The notes beneath the pieces are model-generated. The model ran no database searches. It was given only the letters and a program-made list of their open reading frames with translations, and had not been told where the DNA came from. Position numbers and translations under genes: made by a program. Positions 27,183-36,244 of a stretch of DNA of 64,000 nt are shown one piece after another. Each line of letters opens with the position of its first letter. Within the stretch, counting starts at the first letter, position 1. The stretch is from JBCFAY01 sp038562375 (GTDB lineage: Bacteria > Bacillota > Clostridia > Christensenellales > CAG-138): assembly GCA_038562375.1 (NCBI GenBank), contig JBCFAY010000003.1:120768-184767 (forward strand), written 5' to 3'.

Positions 27183-27226
27183 ATTCCCTCGAGCAGCTCG
27201 CTTCGAGGGAATTTGTTTTATTTTAT
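27183..27226 (+). terminator. Terminator of the sigma-factor module
   Basis: ATTCCCTCGA and TCGAGGGAAT form a perfect 10-base stem followed by TTGTTTTATTTTATT. Confidence 0.8.
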
Positions 27227-27497
27227 TAAAACTGTTCGCTGATCGCATTGGATATGAAACCTACATTAACGAACATCTGTTATATTGGCGATTGCCGGAA
27301 CCGCATCCGATCTTGAGGACGCCTTATAATCGCAGGCGGGCATCGACTGGAGCAGGCGCACTCATTGTATCGGTCATAAAGCTGGGGAGGGGTCAAACCG
27401 GAAAGGGTACTGAACTGTAAGTGCGCAGCGATAACGGGGGAGTCAAAAGCGTTAATCTAATGTGTCGCAATGTGGCTGTCGCCCAAAGCTAATCTAA
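27227..27497. other. Intergenic stretch between converging units
   Basis: No gene or recognisable RNA seen between the terminators of the sigma module and folC. Confidence 0.5.
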
Positions 27498-27528
27498 AGA
27501 GGGCGCTCCATGAAACGGAGCGCCCTCT
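27498..27528 (-). terminator. Terminator of folC
   Basis: AGAGGGCGCTCC and GGAGCGCCCTCT form a perfect 12-base stem with a 7-base loop, 14 bases beyond the folC stop; on the minus strand it runs into TTTAGATT. Confidence 0.7.
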
Positions 27529-27542
27529 GGAATGAAACGTCA

Positions 27543-28823
27543 TCATTTATATCCAAGGATTTCCCTTACTTCTCCGATATAATAAAGGGATCCAAAAGCG
27601 CAGACGATATCATCCTTTGACGCTTCGGCAAGGCAGTTTTTTACCGCGGTTTCAACCGAATCGCAGATTTGAATGTTTTCGCAATATTGCTTCGCGGCAG
27701 CCGCCAGATCGGCAGCCGGAAGCGCTCTGTTGTTATTCGGAGTAACGGTGAACAGCTTTTTACAGCCGGGCAGAATATGTTCGAGCATTGTCCGATAATC
27801 CTTGCTTCCAAGCACGCCCATGATAAACGTCAGCTTTTTGTCCGGGAACAATGAATCAAGGCTTGCTTTCAAGGCTTTTACCCCGTCCAAATTATGTGCG
27901 CCATCGATAAGAAGGATCGGATCCCTTCGAAGCACCTCAAGCCTTCCGGGCCACCTTGTCTTTAAAAGCCCGCTTCGGATTGTTTCTTCATCAATCGCAT
28001 AACCCCTGCCTTTGAGCACCTCAGCCGCTGCAATCGATACGGCCGCGTTCTTGAGCTGATGTTCGCCCAGCAAGGATATTTTGAGCTCCTTATATCCTTT
28101 GAAGTCAAAAGTTTGGCCTTCAATCTTTTGACGAACGGCATGAATGCTTGAAAAATCCACAGCATGGAGCCTTGCGCCCTTTTCCATACAGGCTTTTTCT
28201 ATCACGCTTTCAACGGAAGGAGGATTCGAATATGTCACAACATCCCCATCGCGCTTGATGATGCCTGCTTTCTCGAACGCGATTTTCTCCAGGGTATCCC
28301 CAAGAAAATCCATGTGGTCATAGCTTATCGAAGTGATCACCGCTAAATCCGGCGTGTCGATCGCATTCGTCGCATCGAGCCTGCCGCCGAGGCCTACTTC
28401 CAAAACAACAGCGTCGCAGCCCTGTTCGTAGAAATATTGCAAAGCGATCGCAACGATGATTTCAAATTCGGTAGGATGGGCGCCTTCCTCTTTCAGCATG
28501 ATCTCGGCTTTGCTTTTGGCAAATTCAATCAACCTTGTAAACTGATCCTCGTCAATCTCAAGGTTGTTGATTCTGATCTGTTCGGTCATCCTTTGGATAT
28601 ACGGGGAGGTCAGTATTCCGGTCTTATAGCCCGATTCCATGAGGATGCTGCTGATAAAAGCCACCGTTGAGCCTTTTCCGTTCGTACCGGCTACATGGAC
28701 GATCTTCAGCTTCCTATGGGGATCGCCCATAAGCTCCAGCAGTCTTGAGATATTATAGAGCCCCGGCCTGCTCCCAAACTTTTGCGTATCGCGGATAAAC
28801 TCCAAGGCTTCATCATAAGTCAT
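27543..28823 (-). CDS. folC: Folylpolyglutamate synthase / dihydrofolate synthase (copy 1)
   Basis: A Mur-ligase-fold enzyme that adds glutamate to dihydropteroate and/or folates. It has VAGTNGKGSTVAFISSIL (ATP loop), GLGGRLDATNAI, SYDHMDFLGDTLEKIAFEKAGI and LIDGAHNLDG. The 426-residue length is normal. It is transcribed alone, away from the sigma module. A second folC lies at 59029; this copy keeps the longer, more canonical motifs. Confidence 0.94.
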   Translation of the reverse strand: MTYDEALEFIRDTQKFGSRPGLYNISRLLELMGDPHRKLKIVHVAGTNGKGSTVAFISSILMESGYKTGILTSPYIQRMTEQIRINNLEIDEDQFTRLIEFAKSKAEIMLKEEGAHPTEFEIIVAIALQYFYEQGCDAVVLEVGLGGRLDATNAIDTPDLAVITSISYDHMDFLGDTLEKIAFEKAGIIKRDGDVVTYSNPPSVESVIEKACMEKGARLHAVDFSSIHAVRQKIEGQTFDFKGYKELKISLLGEHQLKNAAVSIAAAEVLKGRGYAIDEETIRSGLLKTRWPGRLEVLRRDPILLIDGAHNLDGVKALKASLDSLFPDKKLTFIMGVLGSKDYRTMLEHILPGCKKLFTVTPNNNRALPAADLAAAAKQYCENIQICDSVETAVKNCLAEASKDDIVCAFGSLYYIGEVREILGYK

Positions 28824-28972
28824 AACAGCGCCTCCCGTTTACACTCTTATAATATACCCTTTCGGCGTCGCTTGCGGCCTGTTTTATGGAATACCGACAG
28901 GCCTTTGCGACGCGCCCCGTTACGATTCTTCATTCATCCATTGTACCAGGTTCGCAAATAAGTATTGGTATA

Positions 28973-29017
28973 AAAGTAAGTTGACAGATTTCTGAACGAA
29001 ATCTGTCAACTTACTTT
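28973..29017 (-). terminator. Terminator of the eight-tRNA operon
   Basis: AAAGTAAGTTGACAGATTT and its exact complement form a 19-base stem with a 7-base loop, directly after the last tRNA; minus-strand read-out continues as TTTTATACC. Confidence 0.75.
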
Positions 29018-29103
29018 GGTGCGGGAAACAGGACTTGAACCTGCATGCTGTTGCCAGCACACGGACCTGAACCGTGCGCGTCTGCCAATTCCGCCATTCC
29101 CGC
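29017..29103 (-). tRNA. tRNA-Leu (anticodon CAG)
   Basis: An 87-base class II tRNA with long variable arm. The acceptor is GCGGGAA/TTCCCGC with discriminator A and encoded CCA. The anticodon loop TTCAGGT gives CAG. Confidence 0.93.
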
Positions 29104-29109
29104 AGCTAT

Positions 29110-29194
<85 letters not shown>

Positions 29195-29214
29195 ACGGAT
29201 TATGAAGTTTTCAA

Positions 29215-29290
29215 TGGAGCTGGTGAAGGGACTTGAACCCGCAACCTGCTGATTACAAATCAGCTGCTCTGCCAATTGAGCTACACCAGC
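29215..29290 (-). tRNA. tRNA-Thr (anticodon TGT)
   Basis: A 76-base tRNA; acceptor GCTGGTG, encoded CCA, anticodon loop TTTGTAA. Confidence 0.93.
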
Positions 29291-29307
29291 GGAGGACATC
29301 AACTAAG

Positions 29308-29383
29308 TGGTGCCTCAGAGTGGAGTTGAACCACCGACACAGGGATTTTCAGTCCCTTGCTCTACCAGCTGAGCTACCGAGGC
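29308..29383 (-). tRNA. tRNA-Phe (anticodon GAA)
   Basis: A 76-base tRNA; acceptor GCCTCGG/CTGAGGC with one G-T pair, encoded CCA, anticodon loop CTGAAAA. Confidence 0.93.
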
Positions 29384-29388
29384 AGAAA

Positions 29389-29465
29389 TGGCGACCCGGA
29401 GGGGGCTCGAACCCCTGACCTCCAGCGTGACAGGCTGGCATTCTAACCAACTGAACTACCGGGCC
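29389..29465 (-). tRNA. tRNA-Asp (anticodon GTC)
   Basis: A 77-base tRNA; acceptor GGCCCGG/CCGGGTC, discriminator G, encoded CCA, anticodon loop CTGTCAC. Confidence 0.93.
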
Positions 29466-29481
29466 AAAATCCAAAAAACTA

Positions 29482-29558
29482 TGGTGGGCCTTCAGGGACT
29501 CGAACCCCGGACCAATCGGTTATGAGCCGACCGCTCTGACCAACTGAGCTAAAGGCCC
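29482..29558 (-). tRNA. tRNA with CAT anticodon (Met or Ile2)
   Basis: A 77-base tRNA; acceptor GGGCCTT, encoded CCA, anticodon loop CTCATAA. The body (TTTAGCTCAGTTGGT..., GGCTCATAACC) resembles both elongator Met and the lysidine-modified Ile2 tRNA; the sequence alone does not decide. It does not look like the initiator. Confidence 0.85.
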
Positions 29559-29586
29559 AGGCAAATGAAAACCCAAACGGGGAAAA

Positions 29587-29661
29587 TGGTGACCCCTAGG
29601 AGACTCGAACTCCTGTTACCGCCGTGAAAGGGCGGTGTCTTAACCGCTTGACCAAGGGGCC
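29587..29661 (-). tRNA. tRNA-Glu (anticodon TTC)
   Basis: A 75-base tRNA; acceptor GGCCCCT/AGGGGTC, encoded CCA, anticodon loop CTTTCAC. Confidence 0.93.
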
Positions 29662-29666
29662 GTCAC

Positions 29667-29743
29667 TGGTCGGGGTGGAGGGATTTGAACCCCCGGCCCC
29701 ATGCTCCCAAAGCACGTGCGCTACCGAACTGCGCTACACCCCG
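29667..29743 (-). tRNA. tRNA-Pro (anticodon TGG)
   Basis: A 77-base tRNA; acceptor CGGGGTG, encoded CCA, anticodon loop TTTGGGA. It is the first gene of the eight-tRNA operon. Confidence 0.93.
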
Positions 29744-29774
29744 CTTTATACCATAGCTTTTCGCGACGACTTTA

Positions 29775-29803
29775 AATATACAGCATATCAAATTTGTTGT
29801 CAA
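29775..29803 (-). promoter_or_regulatory. Promoter of the eight-tRNA operon
   Basis: On the minus strand a perfect TTGACA (29798-29803), 17-base spacer and TATATT (29775-29780), about 30 bases before tRNA-Pro. Confidence 0.75.
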
Positions 29804-29848
29804 CATCTTTCTGGGAAAATCATAAGCGCTCAAGGAAGGGTCCAAAGC

Positions 29849-29877
29849 TTGCATGAAACCCCGAATAAAGCTATAAT
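29849..29877 (+). promoter_or_regulatory. Promoter of the miaB-mutSL operon
   Basis: TTGCAT (29849-29854), 17-base spacer, perfect TATAAT (29872-29877), 30 bases before the miaB start. Confidence 0.7.
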
Positions 29878-29906
29878 TGAGAAGAATTCGAAAAGGAAAG
29901 GACACT

Positions 29907-31325
29907 ATGCAAAAGACCGTTACCGTACCGGAGGAAGAGATCAAGCGGCAGTACGATTTATGCTTAAAAGCGCGTCAATTGCTCGGCGGAAGGAGTCAAT
30001 TCTTTCATATTGAAAGCTACGGCTGCCAGATGAACGACCACGATTCCGAAAAGCTCTCGGGTATGCTTCTTGCTATGGGATATCAGCGCGCTAAAGACAA
30101 ACAGCTCGCTGATTTAATTGTATTTAACACCTGCTGTGTCCGCGCGCATGCGGAACAGCGCGTTTTCGGCAACATCGGCGCCCTAAAAAAGAGGAAGGAT
30201 GAAAATCCGTCCTTGATTATCTGCGTTTGCGGCTGCATGATGCAGCAGAAGAAAATCGGGCAGAAACTGTACGATCGTTTTCCGTTTGTCGATCTCGTGT
30301 TCGGCACGCACAACCTATATCAATTCCCCGAGCTGCTCCTTGGAGTGCTCGGGGGGCGCCGCCGGTGCGCGCTTGTTGAATCCTCCGGGGAGGTGGCCGA
30401 GGGCCTTCCCGTACAGCGGGGCGGCGAGTTCTCGACCAATCTTACGATTACCTACGGCTGCGACAACTTCTGTTCCTACTGCATCGTGCCATACGTGCGC
30501 GGCAGGGAGAGATCCCGAACAGCCGACAACATCGAGCAAGAGGCGCGCGCGCTGGTCGCCAAAGGCTATCGCGAGATAACGCTTTTGGGGCAGAATGTGA
30601 ATTCGTACCGTGCGCCGGACAGCGATGAGGATTTTCCTGCCCTCCTTGAGCGGTTAAACGGGATCGAAGGCCGATGGTGGCTGCGCTTTATGACCTCGCA
30701 CCCGAAGGATCTCTCTCCAAGATTGATTGGGGCGATGGCGACGCTCGATAAGGTATGCAACCATATCCATCTGCCGGTGCAGTCGGGAAGCAACGCAATG
30801 CTCGATCTTATGAATCGCCGCTACTCGAGGGAGGATTATTTTCGCCTGATTGATGACATCCGCGCAGCAGTTAAGGATGTCGAGATTACGACGGATATCA
30901 TCGTCGGTTTTCCGGGCGAGACCGAAAAGGATTTTGAGGATACGCTCGATCTCGTGGAGCGCGTCGGTTTTGCTGCCGCCTATACCTTTATGTACTCGCC
31001 GCGCCCGGGGACAAAGGCGGCTTCGATGCAGGATCAGATCGCCGCGCAGGTCAAAAAAGAACGACTGTTGCGGCTTAACGAACTCCAGACCGAACAAACG
31101 CGCAGAAACAACCTCAAATTTATCGGCAGGGTTGAGACGGTCCTCGTTGAGGGCGTCGATCGCCGCGGGGCCGACATCGCGTTTGGGAAAACCAGCAATT
31201 TTAAGATGGTCTATTTCCCCGGTGAAGATGACATAATCGGACAATTTATGCAGGTTCGGATCGAATCTGCGCAGAATAATTCATTGATCGGATCGATCGT
31301 AAAAGAAAATGGAGGAAGCAAATGA
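29907..31325 (+). CDS. miaB: tRNA-2-methylthio-N6-isopentenyladenosine synthase
   Basis: Radical-SAM methylthiotransferase that completes ms2i6A37 in tRNAs reading UNN codons, acting after MiaA (encoded at 36245 in the same operon). The N-terminal cluster-binding domain has ESYGCQMNDHDS and further Cys at FNTCCVRAHAEQ and CVCGCMMQQ. The radical SAM motif is YGCDNFCSYCIVPYVRGRE. A C-terminal TRAM domain follows. ATG 29907 has AAAGGAAAGGA upstream. It overlaps ylbF by four bases. Confidence 0.95.
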   Translation: MQKTVTVPEEEIKRQYDLCLKARQLLGGRSQFFHIESYGCQMNDHDSEKLSGMLLAMGYQRAKDKQLADLIVFNTCCVRAHAEQRVFGNIGALKKRKDENPSLIICVCGCMMQQKKIGQKLYDRFPFVDLVFGTHNLYQFPELLLGVLGGRRRCALVESSGEVAEGLPVQRGGEFSTNLTITYGCDNFCSYCIVPYVRGRERSRTADNIEQEARALVAKGYREITLLGQNVNSYRAPDSDEDFPALLERLNGIEGRWWLRFMTSHPKDLSPRLIGAMATLDKVCNHIHLPVQSGSNAMLDLMNRRYSREDYFRLIDDIRAAVKDVEITTDIIVGFPGETEKDFEDTLDLVERVGFAAAYTFMYSPRPGTKAASMQDQIAAQVKKERLLRLNELQTEQTRRNNLKFIGRVETVLVEGVDRRGADIAFGKTSNFKMVYFPGEDDIIGQFMQVRIESAQNNSLIGSIVKENGGSK

Positions 31326-31714
31326 TTATAGATAAAGCCCGTGAACTTGGAATCGCCTTGAGCGAATCCGCGGAATTTACCCGCATGGTAGAGACGCGGG
31401 AGGCGCTCGAAAACGATGCCGCAACAAGTGAGATGCTCGGCGAATTCCGCAGCAAGCAGGAAAAGATGATCCAAATGCTCAGCGACGAGGAGTCGGATCG
31501 CGAGGCTGTTTCCGCGCTTGCAAACGATGTGGAAAACATCCAGGGAATGCTCCTTGAAAACCCCGTGTTTTCCAATGCGCTCGACGCGCAGAACGACTTT
31601 CAGCAGCTGATGAACCGCGTCAACAGCGTCATTTCCAGCTGCATCGGCCTCGAGCCCAGGAGCGGCGGAGGCTGCGGCGGCTCTTGCTCTTCTTGCGGCG
31701 GTTGCGTTCATTGA
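31322..31714 (+). CDS. YlbF-family protein with Cys/Gly-rich tail
   Basis: The YlbF/YmcA (com_ylbF) family: small helical proteins that in Bacillus form a complex modulating RNase Y and mRNA processing. The first 105 residues are the helical YlbF domain (ARELGIALSESAEFTRM, NPVFSNALDAQNDFQQLM). The C-terminus ends in GGGCGGSCSSCGGCVH with four Cys, which could bind metal or an Fe-S cluster, as proposed for the Bacillus Y-complex. It sits between miaB and mutS; rny is elsewhere in this window. Confidence 0.82.
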   Translation: MIIDKARELGIALSESAEFTRMVETREALENDAATSEMLGEFRSKQEKMIQMLSDEESDREAVSALANDVENIQGMLLENPVFSNALDAQNDFQQLMNRVNSVISSCIGLEPRSGGGCGGSCSSCGGCVH

Positions 31715-31757
31715 TTGATTGAATGTGCGGTCCGGCGGCATTGGTTGGGGGGATAAT

Positions 31758-34424
31758 ATGCCTGTGAACGCGACGCCGATGATGCGGCAATACCTGGAGC
31801 TAAAGGAAAAGTATAAGGATTGCCTGCTTTTCTTTCGGTTGGGCGATTTTTATGAGATGTTCTTCGAGGATGCGCTCACCGCTTCCAAGGAACTTGAGAT
31901 CGTCCTGACCGGAAGGGATTGCGGCCAGGAGGAGCGCGCGCCAATGTGCGGCGTTCCTTATCATTCCGTCGATTCGTACATCAACCGCCTGATTAAAAAG
32001 GGCTACAAGGTAGCGATCTGCGAGCAGCTTACGGACCCCTCAGAATCCAAAGGCCTCGTAACGCGGGACGTCATTCGCGTCATCACTCCCGGAACCGTCA
32101 TCGAAGAATCCATGCTGCGCGAGGACTGCAACAACTACATCGTCGCGCTCTTCATGCACGAGGACCATATCGGCCTGACCTATGCCGATATTTCTACCGG
32201 CGGATTCTATGTCCTTGAATTTCACGGCACAGGCTGCGAGGAGGATACCCTAAACGAGCTCGTCCGGATACAGCCGAGCGAGATCATCGCGAATGACGCG
32301 CTGTTTCTTAGGGAAAATTTTGTCCGCTCGCTGCAGCGGCTGTACTATATTCAGTGCTATTCTTCCGAATACGCGTTCGAGCCAGCGCGCGCAGAGCAAT
32401 GCCTCTTAAATCACTTTAAGGTAACGACTCTCGGCGGTTTTGGCGTCGAGGGAATGCGTTACGCGATCTCCTCAGCCGGAGCGCTTGTCGATTACCTTGA
32501 GCAGACGCAAAAGAACACCCTCGAGCACATCCGAAAGATACAGGTGATCCATCGAAGCGAATACATGGCGTTGGACGGCGCAACGAGGCTGAACCTTGAA
32601 CTGACGCGCCCGCTTCGCTTTGACGGGCCGAAGAACGCGACGCTGTTGCACCTCTTGGACAAAACCGGGACGGCGATGGGCGGAAGGCTCCTTCGTACAT
32701 GGATCGACCAGCCGCTGCAGGATGCCCGCCGGATCAACGAACGGCTCGACGCGGTGGACGAGCTTTTCAAAAACACCCTGCCACGCAAAAATATCGCCGA
32801 GCGGCTCGGCTCCGTGTACGACATGGAACGCTTGGGGAGCCGCATCGCCTACGGAACAGTAAACGCGCGCGACTGCGTCGCCCTGATGCTGTCGCTCAAA
32901 CAACTGCCGGGCGTGATCGAATCCGTCCGTGCGCTGGGAGCGCCCGTATTTGAGCGAATCCTTACAAACCTCGACCCGATGGAGGATATCTGCGCCCTTC
33001 TAGAGCGCGCCATAGAGCCCGAACCGCCCATAAGCGTCAAGGAGGGCGGAATCATCCGCGACGGCTACAACGAGCAGGTGGACGCCTACCGGCACGCCGC
33101 ACGCGACGGCAAGGGATGGCTCGCCCAGATGGAAGCGCACGAGCGCGAATCGACCGGCATCAGGAATCTAAAGGTCGGGTACAACCGCGTTTTCGGATAT
33201 TTTTTCGAAGTGACCAAATCCTATCAACATCTTGTGCCGTACCATTACCAGCGCAAGCAGACGCTTTCCAACGCAGAGCGCTACGTTACGCCGGAGCTCA
33301 AGGAGCTGGAGGAAACGATCCTCGGCGCGGAGGATAAGGGAATTGAGCTTGAATACCGTCTCTTCTGCGAAATACGGGAGACGCTTCTCGCGTGTATTGA
33401 GCGCCTTCAGAAGAACGCGGCGCTGGTGGCGGAACTGGACGCTTACGTTTCCTTCGCCGAGGCCGCCGCTTCCAACCGCTATTGCCGCCCGGAGATCACT
33501 GCGGACGGCTCCATCATGATCGCCGACGGCCGTCATCCGGTGGTGGAGCGCTCCATCAAGGACGGCTTTATCAGCAACCATACGCAGCTTCATCAAAAGG
33601 ACAACCGTCTGCAGATCATCACAGGACCGAACATGGCGGGGAAGAGCACGTATATGCGGCAGGTTGCCCTGATCGTGCTGATGGCGCACATCGGATGTTT
33701 TGTGCCCGCGTCGAGCGCGAGGATCTGCATCGTGGATAAGCTCTTTACGCGCGTAGGCGCATCGGACAATCTTGCCGGAGGACAGAGCACGTTCATGGTC
33801 GAGATGACCGAGGTGGCAAATATCCTGAACGGAGCCACGGAAAAAAGCCTTTTGATACTCGATGAGATCGGCCGGGGCACGAGCACGTTTGACGGGCTGA
33901 GCATCGCGTGGGCGGTGCTCGAGCATATTGCCGATTCGGCGCTCTGCGGCGCGAAAACCCTCTTTTCCACCCATTATCACGAGCTTACGGAGCTTGAAGG
34001 AAAGCTTGAGGGCGTCGTGAACTTCCGCATTTCCGTCAAGGAAGTGGGCGACGACGTTATATTCCTCAGGAAGGTCGTTCGCGGGGGTGCGGATAAGAGC
34101 TTCGGCATACAGGTCGCACGGCTTGCAGGTCTTCCCGATCCGGTGATCGCGCGCGCTAAAACCATCCTAAAAGATCTTGAGAACGCGGACATCAACCGCA
34201 ACTTTATCTGTGAAACGCCGGCCGAGCCGCAACAGATCACGCTGTTTGGCTCCGCGGAGCCGGACGATATCGTTCAAACGCTACAGGGGCTTGATCTGAA
34301 CAGGCTCACCCCGATGGATGCTCTGTCGACACTCTATGACCTGCAGTTGAGGGCAAAACTGAAATATGATGAAACGAATTCAAGTTCTAAATCCGCTTCT
34401 GGCCAATCAGATCGCCGCCGGTGA
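31758..34424 (+). CDS. mutS: DNA mismatch repair protein MutS
   Basis: Mismatch sensor of 888 residues. N-terminal mismatch-binding motif: FFRLGDFYEMFFEDA, with the Phe-x-Glu wedge within GDFYEMF. The ATPase has Walker A GPNMAGKSTYMRQ, LILDEIGRGTSTFDGLSIAW and the switch THYHELTEL. ATG 31758 follows a GGGGGGA site; an in-frame upstream start at 31719 is less well placed. The 3' end overlaps mutL by 59 bases, an unusually long overlap. Confidence 0.96.
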   Translation: MPVNATPMMRQYLELKEKYKDCLLFFRLGDFYEMFFEDALTASKELEIVLTGRDCGQEERAPMCGVPYHSVDSYINRLIKKGYKVAICEQLTDPSESKGLVTRDVIRVITPGTVIEESMLREDCNNYIVALFMHEDHIGLTYADISTGGFYVLEFHGTGCEEDTLNELVRIQPSEIIANDALFLRENFVRSLQRLYYIQCYSSEYAFEPARAEQCLLNHFKVTTLGGFGVEGMRYAISSAGALVDYLEQTQKNTLEHIRKIQVIHRSEYMALDGATRLNLELTRPLRFDGPKNATLLHLLDKTGTAMGGRLLRTWIDQPLQDARRINERLDAVDELFKNTLPRKNIAERLGSVYDMERLGSRIAYGTVNARDCVALMLSLKQLPGVIESVRALGAPVFERILTNLDPMEDICALLERAIEPEPPISVKEGGIIRDGYNEQVDAYRHAARDGKGWLAQMEAHERESTGIRNLKVGYNRVFGYFFEVTKSYQHLVPYHYQRKQTLSNAERYVTPELKELEETILGAEDKGIELEYRLFCEIRETLLACIERLQKNAALVAELDAYVSFAEAAASNRYCRPEITADGSIMIADGRHPVVERSIKDGFISNHTQLHQKDNRLQIITGPNMAGKSTYMRQVALIVLMAHIGCFVPASSARICIVDKLFTRVGASDNLAGGQSTFMVEMTEVANILNGATEKSLLILDEIGRGTSTFDGLSIAWAVLEHIADSALCGAKTLFSTHYHELTELEGKLEGVVNFRISVKEVGDDVIFLRKVVRGGADKSFGIQVARLAGLPDPVIARAKTILKDLENADINRNFICETPAEPQQITLFGSAEPDDIVQTLQGLDLNRLTPMDALSTLYDLQLRAKLKYDETNSSSKSASGQSDRRR

Positions 34425-36243
34425 GGTCATCGAACGCCCCGCTTCCGTCGTCAAGGAATTGGTCGAAAACGCGATCGACGCGCAAAGCTCCTCCATCGTC
34501 GTACAGATCAAAGGGGGCGGAATCGATTTTATCCGCATAACGGACAACGGCACCGGGATTTTGGAATCGGATGTGGCCGTCGCCTTTGAAAGGCACGCAA
34601 CCAGCAAGATCGCGCAGGTTGAGGATTTAACCCATATCGAGACGCTGGGTTTTCGCGGCGAGGCGTTAAGCTCGATCGCCGCGGTCGCAGAGGTGCGGCT
34701 TCAGTCGCGCACAGCAGACTCGGAATCCGGCGTGCTCTTGGAACTAGACGGCGGCGATCAAAAAAAACTCACTCCCTGCGGATGCCCCGTCGGTACGACG
34801 ATCGAAGTATCCCGTCTGTTTTACAACGTGCCTGCGCGCCTTAAGTTCCTCAAGTCCCAGCGCACCGAGGCCGCTTACATCGCCGACTATCTTTCCCGCA
34901 TGATACTCGCGCATCCCGAAATTTCGTTCCGCCTGATCAACCAGGACAAGACCGTTCTCGATAGCGCGGGAGACGGCAGCCTCAAGACTGCGATATTCTG
35001 CGTGTACGGCAAGGACGCAATCCCCGAGCTCAGGGAACTTGAGTATGACGACGGGTATGTGCGCATCACCGGCTATATCGGCGGGGAAGGGTACGGCTGC
35101 TCCAACAGGCAAAAACAGTCCTTCTTCGTTAATGGGCGTTACATCAAATCCACAAAGCTCGGATATGCGCTGGAACGATCCTATGTGGAGCGCCTGATGG
35201 TCGGCAAATATCCTTTCGCCGCCATGGCGATACAGATTTCGAGCAATGAGATCGACGTGAACGTCCATCCGAATAAGCTTGAAATCCGCTTCAAAAATGA
35301 GGAAAGGATCGTCAGCGCCGTGACGCAGTCCGCTCGCAGGGCGCTGGGCGATTGGGTGGCCCCAAAGGCCGCTTTGCCCCCAAGATTAACCGCCCCGGAT
35401 ATGGGCATCGTCTCGACCCGTTCCAATACGGCAAAACCCATGAATATCAGCCAAATGACCGACGTTTTTCGGCCGTACGACCGAAAAAATGAAAGCATCG
35501 CATTCCGGCCGAATGCGGAGCCTGCCAAAGCCTTTGAAGGCGGAGTATCGCTGCGCGAACCGGCTACGAGTTATGATATCAAACAACTCCGCACAGATGC
35601 TTTTTCGCGTGCGGCGGAGCCGATGGGAGCGGATATTGCGCATCCCGAAAAGAAGGAACAGACGGCTCTTGACGTCCGGCAAAGCGCAATCGTCGGCAAC
35701 GTTTTCGATACTTATTGGATTGTGCAGCAGGGGGATAGCGTGTTCCTTATCGATCAGCATGCCGCGCATGAGCGCTTATTGTATGATCGGTTTATGCAGA
35801 AAGTCGGCGTACACTCGCAGCACCTTTTAATCCCGCAGACGGTGCGCCTGACCGCCGCCGAATTTGAAACCTGGTTTGAAAACCGCGAGCGGTTTTCAGA
35901 ACTCGGGTATGAAATGGAAGAGTTTGGCTCATACACAGTATGTATCCGTGCGGTGCCCTCCGTATTGGGCGAACCGCAGACCGAAAGATTCCTTCACGAC
36001 GCGATCGACGCCCTGCAGCATTCCCGGAGCGCCGCGACGCCGGAATTAAAGCGCGAGACCATCATCCAGTCCGCCTGCAAGGCGGCAGTGAAAGCCGGAA
36101 ACGTACTTTCACACAGCGAAATCGAGGCGCTGCTGGACGGTTTTTCCAAGACCGGCGTCGCGCTGACCTGCCCGCATGGCAGGCCCGTCATGATACGCCT
36201 GACCAAGCGCGATTTCGAAAAGATGTTTAAACGGGTGCTTTAA
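34366..36243 (+). CDS. mutL: DNA mismatch repair endonuclease MutL
   Basis: GHKL ATPase that couples MutS recognition to strand incision. The N-terminal blocks are IAAGEVIERPASVVKELVEN, DNGTGI and TLGFRGEALSSIA. The C-terminus has LIDQHAAHERLLYD (endonuclease metal motif, with Asp in place of the usual final Glu), QSACKAAVKAG and CPHGRP, so it is an endonuclease-type MutL as expected in a mutH-less organism. ATG 34366 or 34369 starts inside mutS. miaA follows one base after the stop. Confidence 0.95.
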   Translation: MMKRIQVLNPLLANQIAAGEVIERPASVVKELVENAIDAQSSSIVVQIKGGGIDFIRITDNGTGILESDVAVAFERHATSKIAQVEDLTHIETLGFRGEALSSIAAVAEVRLQSRTADSESGVLLELDGGDQKKLTPCGCPVGTTIEVSRLFYNVPARLKFLKSQRTEAAYIADYLSRMILAHPEISFRLINQDKTVLDSAGDGSLKTAIFCVYGKDAIPELRELEYDDGYVRITGYIGGEGYGCSNRQKQSFFVNGRYIKSTKLGYALERSYVERLMVGKYPFAAMAIQISSNEIDVNVHPNKLEIRFKNEERIVSAVTQSARRALGDWVAPKAALPPRLTAPDMGIVSTRSNTAKPMNISQMTDVFRPYDRKNESIAFRPNAEPAKAFEGGVSLREPATSYDIKQLRTDAFSRAAEPMGADIAHPEKKEQTALDVRQSAIVGNVFDTYWIVQQGDSVFLIDQHAAHERLLYDRFMQKVGVHSQHLLIPQTVRLTAAEFETWFENRERFSELGYEMEEFGSYTVCIRAVPSVLGEPQTERFLHDAIDALQHSRSAATPELKRETIIQSACKAAVKAGNVLSHSEIEALLDGFSKTGVALTCPHGRPVMIRLTKRDFEKMFKRVL

Positions 36244-36244
36244 T

